Source of the DNA: Rhineura floridana
Lineage: Eukaryota; Chordata; Lepidosauria; Squamata; Rhineuridae
Assembly (NCBI RefSeq): GCF_030035675.1
Contig: NC_084484.1
Coordinates: forward strand, 187,428,934 to 187,492,933
DNA length: 64,000 nt
Reading direction: 5' to 3'
The notes below the pieces were generated by a model, which made no database searches, was not told the origin of the DNA, and saw only the letters and a list, made by a program, of their open reading frames with translations. Position numbers and translations under genes: made by a program. Positions 54,044 to 64,000 of the stretch are shown here, piece after piece; position 1 is the stretch's first letter, and each line of letters starts with the position of its first letter.

Positions 54044-55514
54044 GTTCTGGTGACTCTGCCGGGACCCCTTCTGGTTAACCTCACAAGTACTTGCACCGCG
54101 CCAGAGAGCTGGGGAAGAGTGCTCCAGGCTGTTTTTGGCCTGACCCCAGGGCTGGGCAGACGGAAAGCAAGTACTATGTGAGTATTGATTGAGGGCCCCT
54201 ATAGAGACTTGAACGAACCAACGCTCATCCAGGGGGGCGGCCTGCTGAAAAGCTCAGGGGATCCTGGGGAATGTGGAAACTCCCAATTGACTCTGAGTGT
54301 TGAACACAAGATGAGTCAGATTTTTCTTGAGGAAACAGGTGAAAAACTCAAAAATTGAGACCAGGCGCCATGTTGAAATGGGTTTTAGTTAAATTGTGTA
54401 AACTAAGAAAACTATGAGAGCTTTGAAATGACCTGAGGGGGGAAACCCTGGGTATATGGGATAAAGTTGTTGTAAATGTTTGTATGAAATGGTCATGCGC
54501 TTGTGAGAAAAAGAGAAAAAGCATGGTTGGGCATAAGATGTGTATGAATTGAGTACTCATGTATGAATGTGTAAAGGTTTCTTGAAGTGTCTGTATAAAG
54601 GTTTTCTGTGGAAATGTTATAAGAGAATTGTTCCCCCTTGGCTATTGCTGTTTAAAACATCTCTGCTTGCTGCCTTTGTCTTTCACAAGACTTAAAGAAC
54701 CTAATCTGTTTCTTTAGTAATCTTTGAAGTTAGTGTGAAGAAATTTGCTCTGTTTGTTTAAGCAAGTGATTAAGAGAGGTGGTCCTGGAAGTTTGGGGTT
54801 TAGACAGAAGGTTTGAGCTACGTAGACAGTGGAAAGGTTAAAGAGACGGTGATTAATTGTGATGAGTAAGGAATGTTTTGAGCAAATTAGTGAGTTGTTT
54901 TTAGGGAGAAGAAAAAGAGAATAATGTTAGAGTCTTTTTTCCTTTGATCCATTACGGGGTTTAGTTCTAACACTGCAGCTCGTTCTCTGGGTATGTGTGT
55001 GTCAGTAACCCCTCCTTCTCCCCCCCCTTGGCAGGCAAGCAGCCAAGAAGAGTCAAGCAGCTCCATGAAGCCTGATATAATTTTATTATATCTTCTAAAA
55101 GTTTAATCTTTTTTATCCCACTCGGCTTTCCTGGCAGAAGCTAGGAATCTCCTTTATTTCACTTGTCCGTCTTGATGGATAAATGTTAACAATGCTTGTT
55201 TTGTTTTTATAAAGGAGAACCTTCAAGGTCTCCCTTTTGCTCTCACCTTGTTCGGAGAAGTTCTTTCAGATTGTTTTCTCCATTGACTTTTTATTTTGCA
55301 GCGGTTGAAAAAAACAACAATTGCTTTGTGTTAAATGAATGTAGTGTTTTTAATCTGGTGTGTTTTTGTTTGTCTTTCTTGAAAAGAATTGCAAACAACG
55401 ACATGTGTTTTTGTATGACTTTTGAGAACGTCTTTTTAAAGGCTGGCAACATTTCTTTTGTAATGCAGCATAATTTGGAAAAACTGGGGGTCATCATTTG
55501 GGAACTGGGAAAAT

Positions 55515-56207
55515 TTGGCAAGAAAACCAGGCTTGGGTTTTTCAAATGAATCCAGCCTGCAAAAACCAGAGGTCTTTGGTACAAATTCTGTAGCTACGGG
55601 GAGAGGCAATTCTCTCCTAAAACAGGGTGTCATGGATCACAGTGCAAGACCTTCTTTGGCACAAAAGGAAAAAGAAACAGTTGAAACCAGGAGGGCTCCT
55701 GTCTTTGAGCAAAGTCCTATTAATGTTCTTAAAGGGGAACATACAAAAGCATCTTCTGAAAGTGCAGGCCCTTGCTTAAATGCTTCAGAGTTACTTGAAA
55801 ACACACAAGATGTGCCCACTTCCATGGAAAAAAATACTGATTTGAATGCTTCCCTTGGGTATTCTTTTCCTGAGGAACAATCTCTTGTTGGCAAACAGCC
55901 TTTGGATCAAAACAAGACTCAAAGTATAGAGCTTCTAGCTTTGGGAAGAGTCTATCCAGACATTGAATTTACTTTGAAAATTAATACAATTTGGCTTCCA
56001 AAACAGCAGTTGGTTTCTGATGCCATTTGCATGCAAATAGACAAATTGCAAAGCCCTGATTCCAACAGGGAGTTGCCTTTTTTATTGTCACACTTTGTGC
56101 GTGTAAATTCAGGCACTGGTGCAAATGTGTTATTGCATGCAGTCCTTCATAAGCTGAGTAAGAGAAACTCAGAGCAATTGATCTGCAAACAGGGTGTTCA
56201 CTGGTGA
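55515..56207 (+). other. 230-residue open stretch inside the LTR element, function unknown
   Basis: The longest open reading inside the LTR element. The first half is polar and low in structure (Ser, Glu, Lys, Asn-rich); the second half is more ordered, for example 'ALGRVYPDIEFTLKINTIWL' and 'LLSHFVRVNSGTGANVLLHA'. I recognise no zinc knuckle, capsid, protease or polymerase motif. It could be a gag-like remnant, a captured host exon or chance. Confidence 0.3.
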
Positions 56208-56993
56208 AATTCCCTGACGTGGTACAAATGAAAGCACAATTGTATTTGGAATGTTATCTACTAACTGTGCTTTGTTTTGCATTTGCAGTAAGAGAAATCC
56301 AAAAGAGAAAGATCCCATATGTATCAGAATTAAGCACAAAATTAGGGAATGGAATTTTAGATTCAAATGCATTACACAAAAAGATGCTTGTAGAACTAAG
56401 TATTTTCTTTGGGCTTCATTGAAGGTAAAAGTTTTATAGTCAAGCAGTGGAAGGACAAACTGCTTGATGTGTTTTCTCCCTCCAGTCTTAGTTGTGTGCA
56501 TGCATCCTAAATTCAGGACTTTATTGCCCAGGATGTACAGTAATATGGTATTCTTTAATGGGCCAGCTTAAAGGGTGTGATATGTATGTTTTGTTTTAAC
56601 TATGCCAGTTCTTTTCAGCCAAGTCATGACCAACAAGAAGAATTTGGGAAATTGTAAAAGGCCTTAAGTTTAGTAGCTACACAATGTTCTTTTTTATCAC
56701 AAATGCCGGCTTCTCTTCCTTCCTCTTGCAAAGAGAAACTTAATTTTCCTCTCTGGGGCTCCTTTTCCTGTTTTTCCCAGTATTTCTGTATCTTTCCAGC
56801 AACCTCTGCACATGATCAGAGGCTAGGGAAATCGGTTATGTGTTTGTCTGTCTGACATCTTTTTACAATATGACCCGGTGCAAGGTATAAAGCAGTCCAA
56901 TTGTCTCGTCCAGAAGCCTCAGCTGTGGCCATAAATGTGTGTTGTTTTTATATTTTCCTTCCTGCACTCAATCATTTGTAAAGGAAGCATTTT

Positions 56994-57317
56994 AAGAACA
57001 TAAGAACATAAGAAGAGCCTGCTGGATCAGGCCAATGGCCCATCTAGTCCAGCATCCTGTTCTCACAGTGGCCAACCAGGTGCCTGGGGGAAGCCCGCAA
57101 GCAGGACCCGAGTGCAAGAACACTCTCCCCTCCTGAGGCTTCCGGCAACTGGTTTTCAGAAGCATGCTGCCTCTGACTAGGGTGGCAGAGCACAGCCATC
57201 ATGGCTAGTAGCCATTGATAGCCCTGTCCTCCATGAATTTGTCTAATCTTCTTTTAAAGCCGTCCAAGCTGGTGGCCATCACTGCATCTTGTGGGAGCAA
57301 ATTCCATAGTTTATTTT
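56994..57317 (-). mobile_element. CR1 LINE 3' tail inserted in the LTR element
   Basis: Nearly identical to 47109-47423 in the same orientation, from 'aagaacataagaacataaga' to 'gggagcaaattccatagttt'. The high identity means CR1 of this subfamily moved after the LTR element landed. Confidence 0.93.
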
Positions 57318-59447
57318 CTCCCAAGGAATGTTTTCTTTTTGCATGTGTGTCACAGGAGATTTTATTACAGGCGTTTTTGACTGGAGCCTCACAAATTATT
57401 GATATCCTTGCCAAAAATATTTAGCGGTAAGGGAAAAGTGGTGGTGTTTGGCCATCTGGCAGGTGGTACATGGCCATGGGTATTATTCTTTTTATGTATA
57501 TATATATATACCCCCTATGAGTTTTGGGCTTGAGTATGCTGTTTTGCCATGGAAAAAGGGTAGGTAGGCATATATGGTATGTACAGATGTGTACAATAAT
57601 AATGATGTGGAAAAATAACATTACAATTTAGTGTTTGGCTATATACACATGTTTTCATATCTCATTCAAATAATGAGTGATTCTATATTGGGTCTTATAA
57701 TGTGTGAGAAGTAGTAATTTCCTGGGTTCAACTTTTTCCAATTCTTGTAGCAGTTAAAGCAAAGAAAAAGGAGGCCTGGATACACGCAGCATGTGTAAAA
57801 AGGACATTACATCCAATAGATGCCTTCTCAACCATGGGACCCTGATGCTTTGTTTTCCTCAGAAGGACTGTTTTTAAAGGATCTGATGAATTCCCACCTC
57901 GACATGCCAGTGGGAGAAAAGGCATTTCTAAAAGTCACACGGGGGAGGTGGGTTCTGAGAAATACAGTCTCCGTACTTTTTCCTTCCAGAAAGAAAGCTG
58001 CTGCAATAAACTGTTTTTCTCATCATTTGAATTTCTGATTAGCATCAGCAACCCACAGACTGATCAATTAAGCTGACTATCTGATCTTTTGAAGATGAAC
58101 TTTGTACAAACCTGCAGTATGTTTTAAGACCATGATTTTAATTGTAATATTGAATGTAACCATTTATGCATTGTGTTTTATGTGACTATTTAAGCATTGG
58201 CTGTTTTTTCTTACATAGTTTAAGTGTTAAGAATGTTTTGCTCTTGGGATGTTTTTGGCCTTTTAAATCCCTCGTGAGGAATAGTGCAATGCCCAGGAAT
58301 TGCACCAGTGGGCTATAATTAAGCATGCAAGATGGGAAACAATTAAAGAAATGAATCAAGTTCAACTATTGTATATTCTGGACATGGGTGCATGTGCCTT
58401 AGAACATTTTGTGATTATGTTGTTATTGATAAGTGTTATATACAACCTATGCTAAGATATATCAATGGATGCTTTGTGGTATTGAGGAAATAGTAGGATG
58501 TGATTTTTCATTTAAAGTCCCTGTATGAATCATCCAGAGAATAGATCTGTTTCAACACCTCAAACCCATTGCATTAGGTTATGGCCTAGCTGATCTCCAG
58601 AAGTTACTTTTTCATCCTATGTTACAGAAACAATTAGAAGCAATTAAACAAATGGGAGAACAAGCTACACGTCAGATAGCACATGATTGCTATACAGTCA
58701 CTTACATTATAGATAAGTTCTTATAGATAGAGACACACAGATGGTGGAATTCTCTTTGGTTGGGGTGAAGACGCCAAAGAAGGTTTAATTCTTATAGTGC
58801 ACCCCATTGTGGTGATTTTGATATTTTAATTCTGGTCTTCGTTTTAAGGGCCCTTGTGATATGGATTCAAACTTAAATGGCACAGATACGCCGAATGGAA
58901 GTCAGCATTGGAGTCTAGGGGCAAGATAGTGACTGAGAGGTGAAAGGACATCTGTATGGGTATGCCCTTCACCGGGGAAGTGTAATAGCTCGGCTAACCC
59001 TATTTTGGTTCAAGTGGAATCTAGGAGGTGCAAGGCCAAGAGCTATAGCTTCCACCCCAACTCTCACACATGCCCCCACCGGATGGTATGACTAGTAATG
59101 CGTTCCAAAGGTTTTGTGCAAAGAAAAACAAGGGCAAAGTTAAACGCTGTTGCATAAATGTTATCTTATTCCTTTGGCAAATTTCCCTCACCTACAGTGA
59201 ATCCCATTGTTCGTTAGAAAGAGCCTTAGTTGTTTTTAGTGTTAATTAAAAGCATACATGCAGATATACACGCACGCATATGAGGTTTTCTGGCCTGACT
59301 TAATATAAAAAGCATTCAGGACAGTGAAACCTTCCTGTGTTAGAAACCCAGGGAAGTTAGTTTTTCATTTAAGGCAATAGGTGGTTCAAGGCTCTCCACA
59401 AGAGGAAATTAACGGTTTCCCTGCCCTAAATGCTTTTGGGGGAGGAC

Positions 59448-59882
59448 TGTTACACTGAAGTTTGAATTAAAAGCTTTTCTGTACCTATAGAAATGTTGAC
59501 AATACATGTAGAATGATGACAATGACCTTTGGTAAGTTGGCAACATTAGGTCGTTGTCCATTTGATAGGACTCAGCAAACTGAAAAGTATCAAACAAATG
59601 AACAAGCTAGCAGCTTCATTTCTTATCTGCAGTACAGAGTGTAATGACTAACCCCCACCTTTGGAATGCATGTGAAACTGCCTGGAAACGGGAACCTATA
59701 TCTGTGTTACTGTGCTGCTGTAACTTTTAGACCTCACAAACTGACATGAGTCTATTGTGAGCTCTCCGCTTTGCAAAACGTATAGATAATAAAATAGCTT
59801 TGGTTATGATTCAGAGTCTCGCGTTGTGTGAGTATTGGGGTTCTCACCCAGCGGAAAGCAAACCTTAAATTCTAGTGTAACA
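59448..59882 (+). repeat. 3' LTR of the 53.6-kb element
   Basis: 435 bases; differs from the left LTR mainly by an 8-base duplication ('gtgctgct') and about 8 substitutions by eye. Confidence 0.92.
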
Positions 59883-60070
59883 CACCCATACCTTTGTGTC
59901 TCTTCCCTTACCTTGAGGCCCAATGGCTTCCTTTACCCCTACTGTGGGCTCTCTTCTCTTCTTCTGGTCTCCTCCTCCCCTGTCCTGGGGTTGCTTATCT
60001 TGCTTCCAGGCACTCCGGTCTCCTTCATTCTGCCCTGTGGTCTCTTCCTGTACTTGCTATCTCTGTTCCA
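59883..60070. repeat. Minisatellite remainder, right of the LTR element
   Basis: Diverged units of the pyrimidine-rich array ('aggcccaatggcttccttta', 'gggctctcttctcttcttct'), separated from 53525-53616 by the LTR element. Confidence 0.65.
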
Positions 60071-61140
60071 TAGAATAAGGTCTCACACCAATGTCCTCTA
60101 CCATAGATTCCAAAGAACAGCCATGGATTCTGCAGCAGTGAAGACATCTCTGTCAGAGTCTGGGGATTCCACTGAGATTGTGAGAGAGTCCATTTGAAGC
60201 TTGTTTGCTGAATTACCTTTGGAATCTCACCTTCCCTGAAACAAATCAAAGGTGATCCTGCAATTGCGTGGCATCGGAAACCTGTGATATCATCATCGCA
60301 CATGCCAATGAACAATTTGTATTCACCAGTCATCTTTCAAGTTCATCACTGATACAGGGGACTTTGATTCCAACACACAGCCAAAGATTTCCACAGCAGG
60401 CATTTATTGCTGGAGAAAGATTGGTTGAAGACAAAGCTCTTCCTCCTACACCAGACAACAGAACTGTACAAATGTAGGGATGTTTCCATGCTCCTGTACC
60501 TTCTTTTGGATGAAGCTCTGAAGCGGATGAAGCGGATGAAGCTCTGAAGCGGATGAAGACATTCTTGAGGAACGCTGTTTCAGATGACAGCCTTGGTAAT
60601 GCTGTCAGTTGAGAAATGACTGAGCAAACTTTGTATATATGACATCATGAGAAATCTTCTGAAGAATTGGAGGATAGGGGTGGCTGTAAGGGGTGGTGGA
60701 GGCCACAAACCAATCAATAAATAGCCAAGTGCAACAGCATGGAAACCTTCTGCACCAATGCTCCAAATAGTGGAAAACTTGGAGGAAAGGGGTGGCTGTA
60801 AGGGGAGGTGGAGGCCACACACAGTTTCTCCCAGCAGAGAAGCAGCTGTGGCAGCAGGGACCCCTTCTGAACCAAGGCAAGACTCTTTAAGGAACCTTGA
60901 AAAGAAATGCTAAGCAATTGTACTATTGCACTGCTTAAGTGTCTACTGTTTCTTGAGAAGGGAGAAGGAGGATAGAGAGAGAACCAGAAGAGGTAGAAGC
61001 CACACACACTTTCTCCTCAAATATCTCCTCAAAAAATGTTAATAAAAATAACCAGGATTAAATTAACCTGAAAAGGAAATAAATGTATTGATAAATACTT
61101 TTTGACTCCTTTGCCTTTTTCATTTTATGATCTGTACAAA
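60071..61140. repeat. Unidentified sequence with short tandem repeats
   Basis: 'gatgaagctctgaagcg' and 'gatgaagcg' units alternate at 60507-60558 (9-17 bases). A unit of about 120 bases beginning 'ggataggggtggctgtaagg' at 60672 recurs at 60783 ('ggaaaggggtggctgtaagg'), with a weaker third near 60960. I cannot tie the region to a known family. 60230-60480 shows no gene I can support. Confidence 0.5.
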
Positions 61141-61145
61141 GTCTG

Positions 61146-61865
61146 GGTTTATTTATTTATTGCATTTATATACCACCTCATAGCCGAAGCTCTCTGGGCG
61201 ATTTACAGTTAAAAACATTAAAAATAAGTATACAAATTTAATACCATACCAAATTACAACCCATAAAAACCGATTGGCAAGTTAAAAACGTGCTATTTAA
61301 ATGCTGTTAAAAATGCCTGGGAGAAGAGAACAGTCTTAACCTGGCGCCAACACTGTTATCTTTTCAGCGCCAGGAACACCTCATCAAAAAGATCATTCCA
61401 TAATTTGGGGGCCACCACTGAGAAGGCCCTCTCCCTTGTTGCCAGACTCCCAGCTTCCCTCGGAGTAGGCACCCGGAGGAGGACATTTCATGTGGAGCGT
61501 AGTGTACGGGTGGGTTCGTGTCAGGAGAGGCGTTCCATCAGGTATTGTGGTCCCAAGCCGTGTAAGGCTTTATTGGTTAAAACCAGCACCTTGAATTGGG
61601 CTCGGAAACATACAGGCAGCCAATGCAAGTGGGCCAGAATCGGTTTTATATGTTCCAACTGTCTGGTCCCTGTTATCAATCTGGCCACTGCAATTTGCAC
61701 AAGCTGCAGTTTCCAAATGTCTTCAAAGACAGCCCCACGTAAAGTGCATTGCAGTAATCTAACTTGCAGGTTACCAGAGCATGGACAACTGAAGCCAGGT
61801 TATCCCTGTCCAGATAGGGGCATAGCTGGGCCACCAACCGGAGTTGGTAGAAGGCACCATTCTCA
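61146..61865 (-). mobile_element. L2-clade LINE 3' part (minus)
   Basis: Tail 'tttatttatttattgcattt', 3' untranslated region, then the ORF2 C-terminus in reverse. It matches 29500-30170 of the longer L2 ('gaaggccctctcccttgttg', 'ccagcaccttgaattgggct', 'ttgcacaagctgcagtttcc'). The copy is 5'-truncated near 61865, where a CR1 begins. Confidence 0.88.
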
Positions 61866-61867
61866 CC

Positions 61868-63425
61868 AGTGAAGGAATGTAGAAAGCACCTCCCCCAAGA
61901 ATTAGCATTTGCACCTGCACTTTTAAACTTGTTCATAAACCACCTGGAGTTTGGAGGCAAGCAGTGAAGTTTCTTTCTTTGCTGGTGACAGCAAATTGGT
62001 CAAGGTGTTTAAAACAAAATTGGAATGCGAAAAGTCACAAAAGTATTCTTCACCAAACTGGGTGAATGGGAAGTAAAATAGAAAAGGCCATTCAATGTAA
62101 GCAAATGTAAAATGATGTATATCGGGGCAAACCCCCCAATTTCCAGTATGAGCTTATGGCAACTGAACCGGAGGCAACTGACTAGGAACTAGACTTTGGG
62201 ATCATAGTGGATACCTTCATGAAAATGCCCACCCAGTGTGTGACAGGTGTGAAAAGGACAAATGCCACATGAGGGAACATTAGCAATAGGACTGAAAAGA
62301 AAACTGCCAGGATCATAATACCATTATTCGAATCTATGGTGAGCCCTCGCAAAGGATGGAAAGATCGGTCATTTTCGGTTCTCTCCATTTCTCATTTTCC
62401 CAATCTTAAATTCAGTTCTCCACATTTCTGCAGCAATTTGCAGGGTTGTTTTTTTTTAAATCTTCAGGAAAATTCTCCAGCAGTTTAGTGAGAATTTCTC
62501 CTACTAAATATATTTTGTAGGCATTTTCACCAATGTACACATTTCTGCAACCAGTTTCTTGTCATAAAATGCATATTTGCATGTTATTTTCACTCCTGTG
62601 TTCATTTGTATGCACACTTTCACCTAACATATGCCCTTTGGTAAACATTGTTTGGTTAGTGAACTGTGATGCAAAATTTGAATAAGTATGAACTTGGAAG
62701 GATGGCTGTATTTCAGTCCTCATATTGTTTCAGAAAGTGTGAATTTGTTAGAAATGCAATCTGAATTGAATTTCTCACCCATCCCTAGCCCTCCCTTGGA
62801 ATACTGTACACAGTCCTGGCTGCCTCACCTCAAAAAAGATATTGCATTGTTGGAAAGGGATCGGAAAAGGATAACCATGTTGGTCAAGCGGTTGGAGCAA
62901 TTTGCTTATCAGAAAAGGCTATAGCATTTGAGGCTTCTCAGTTTAGAAAAAAGGCAACTGAGAGGGGACATGATAAAAATGTATAAGATTATGCATGGAA
63001 AAGCAGGTAGGGAGAACTTCTCTCTTTCTTACAAGACTAAAACTCATGGACATCCAATGAAGCTGAATGTCAGAAGATTCAGGACAGACAAAAGGAAGTT
63101 CTTTTTCATGCACAGCCCAGTCGAACTATGGAAGTCACTCCTACAGGAGACAGTGATGGCCACCAACTTGGCTTCAAAAGAGGATTAGACAAATTCCTGG
63201 GGGATACAACTACTATGAGCCACAATGGCTGTGTTCTGCCTCCATTGTGAGAGGCACTTTGTCTCTGAATACCAGTTGCTGGGAATCACAAGCAAGGAGA
63301 GTGTTGTTTCACTCAGGTCCTGCTTGTGGGCTTCCTATTGGCTTCTGGTTGGCCACTCTGAGAACAGAATGCTGGACTAGTTGGGCTATTGGCCTGATTC
63401 TTATGCTCTTATTAGCCTATGCAAA
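61868..63425 (+). mobile_element. CR1 LINE 3' part, old, split by a hAT-like element
   Basis: Plus-strand CR1 from the RT region (degraded FADD block near 61970-61995) through the ORF2 C-terminus ('LEYCTQSWLPHLKKDIALLE', 'SLEKRQLRGDMIKMYKIMHG', 'KLNVRRFRTDKRKFFF') to a 3' tail ending 'gattcttatgctctta' near 63412. Interrupted at 62354-62788 by a hAT-like element. Stops and frame changes are frequent. Confidence 0.85.
62354..62788. mobile_element. hAT-like non-autonomous element inside CR1
   Basis: The left end reads CAAAGGATGGAAAGATC and the right end (reverse) AGGGATGGGTGAGAAATTC. The CR1 resumes in register, and AGCCCTC lies on both sides, extendable to 8 bp with one mismatch. The AT-rich interior has no transposase. 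The right half recurs at 236-520. Confidence 0.7.
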
Positions 63426-63507
63426 TTCTATGCAGACCTGTGTCTCCTTTTGGCCTCTTGCGCAAGTGACCACACTATCTACAGCAGGGATGGGAAGCCA
63501 GTGTTCC

Positions 63508-64000
63508 CAGTAGTGTAGTGGCAAATTCAGAAGTGCAGGGTCCCTTCATGATAGGCACAGCCACACCCCCTTTTCAGATTATCCATCCTAAATTTATAGA
63601 ATAATCTGGCTAGGCTTGACTGTTGCTTTCTGCTTCTCTACCACTGTCACCATTTGACTGTCCTTTCTCACTGTCAAAGATATTGCTTGAATTACTGAAT
63701 GTACTGGTAGCTGAGATTTACTTCCACACTGACAATGGGCAGTATCCTCCAGTTCACTTGAGGGCAGCAGATTAGCCTTCTCCTACAACAGCAGACATCC
63801 CTAAGAGCCAATCAGCATGAAAGGGGAGAATGTTAGCTACTACAAAGAGTCTTCTCAGTGGATATCTCATCTTCTTTTACTCTGATTGGCTCCAATCAGC
63901 AAAAAAGGACAAGGAAGCTTGTTAGAAGACTATTCTCGGTGTCTAATTGACTCCCCTTTCATGCTGATTGGCTCGTAGGGTGCTGGAGATGTAGGAACCC
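63508..64000. mobile_element. hAT-type element, copy 2 of the 41.1-kb family (cut by window edge)
   Basis: Starts CAGTAGTGTAGTGGC and runs opposite to 41105-41495. The internal hairpin is present: 'gccaatcagcatgaaagggg' near 63809 pairs with 'cccctttcatgctgattggc' near 63952. The window ends before its far terminus. Confidence 0.82.

Larger units (their letters stand above)
53617..59882 (+). mobile_element. LTR retroelement / ERV-like, no recognisable pol (fossil)
   Basis: LTRs of about 430 bases at 53617-54043 and 59448-59882 (TGTTACACTG...TAGTGTAACA) with CACC on both outer sides (53613-53616 and 59883-59886). A primer-binding-like TGGTGACTCTGCCGGGACC lies 4 bases inside the left LTR, and a purine tract (GGGGGAGGA) lies before the right LTR. 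The LTRs differ at about 8 positions plus one small insertion, roughly 2%, so the insertion is young. The 5.4-kb interior shows no gag, protease, polymerase or integrase that I recognise. A 230-residue open stretch at 55515-56207 has no domain I can name, and 58550-58870 may be an envelope-like remnant (weak). A CR1 tail is inserted at 56994-57317. It is broken or was non-autonomous from the start. A 4-bp duplication favours a class I ERV, which is inference. Confidence 0.8.

Noticed and set aside
58550-58870. Envelope transmembrane-like remnant in the LTR element
   Set aside because: The resemblance is limited to a helix-like stretch and a hydrophobic run in broken frames, too weak to annotate as its own feature.

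Overview
This window looks like nuclear DNA of a squamate reptile (lizard or snake). The evidence is the repeat mixture: young CR1 and L2 LINEs, RTE/BovB and L1 fragments, a Penelope-like GIY-YIG fragment, tRNA-derived SINEs, many short hAT-type hairpin elements and several Ty3/gypsy LTR elements. The only recognisable host genes are two decayed class I olfactory receptors (8.8-9.8 kb, minus; 35.1-36.1 kb, plus). I see no intact host gene, no RNA gene outside SINEs, no CRISPR and no bacterial-type operon. The species cannot be fixed from this sequence alone.

Layout. 0-8.8 kb: CR1 tail, two L2 copies head to head, a broken gypsy element (minus) inside the plus-strand L2 with a 5-bp target duplication, a hAT hairpin in one of its LTRs, then hAT, CR1, L1 and L2 scraps. 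8.8-10.6 kb: olfactory receptor pseudogene and plain sequence. 10.6-23.0 kb: a nest up to five levels deep. A CR1 is interrupted by an inverted-repeat, Penelope-like element with an exact 15-bp duplication. That element holds a nearly whole gypsy-type LTR element whose integrase lies upstream of its reverse transcriptase (Gmr1-like order). Its 3' LTR holds an L2-clade LINE with two ORFs, and that LINE holds an L2 tail. A Tigger-like hairpin sits separately in the Penelope-like unit.

23-36 kb: SINEs, a CR1 split by a SINE, microsatellites, a long L2 copy (28.6-30.2 kb), BovB, an old CR1 with a hAT hairpin (31.2-34.7 kb), and the second olfactory receptor pseudogene. 36-47 kb: Penelope-like GIY-YIG piece, BovB, three hAT or hairpin elements, two tRNA-derived SINEs and LTR remnants, including a 1.09-kb solo LTR. 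47.1-51.4 kb: a nearly complete CR1 (minus) with an esterase-type ORF1 and an EN-RT ORF2.

52.3-61.1 kb: a hAT hairpin, then a large inverted repeat whose loop holds a 54-bp pyrimidine-rich minisatellite. A 6.3-kb element with near-identical LTRs has landed in that array. I recognise no pol in it, so it may be a non-autonomous LTR family. 61.1-64 kb: L2 and CR1 tails, the CR1 carrying another hAT-like element, and the start of a second copy of the 41.1-kb hAT element.

The elements do not work together as a pathway. The window records successive insertions beside an olfactory receptor neighbourhood. Coordinates of old repeat edges are accurate to roughly 10-30 bases unless a target duplication is given.
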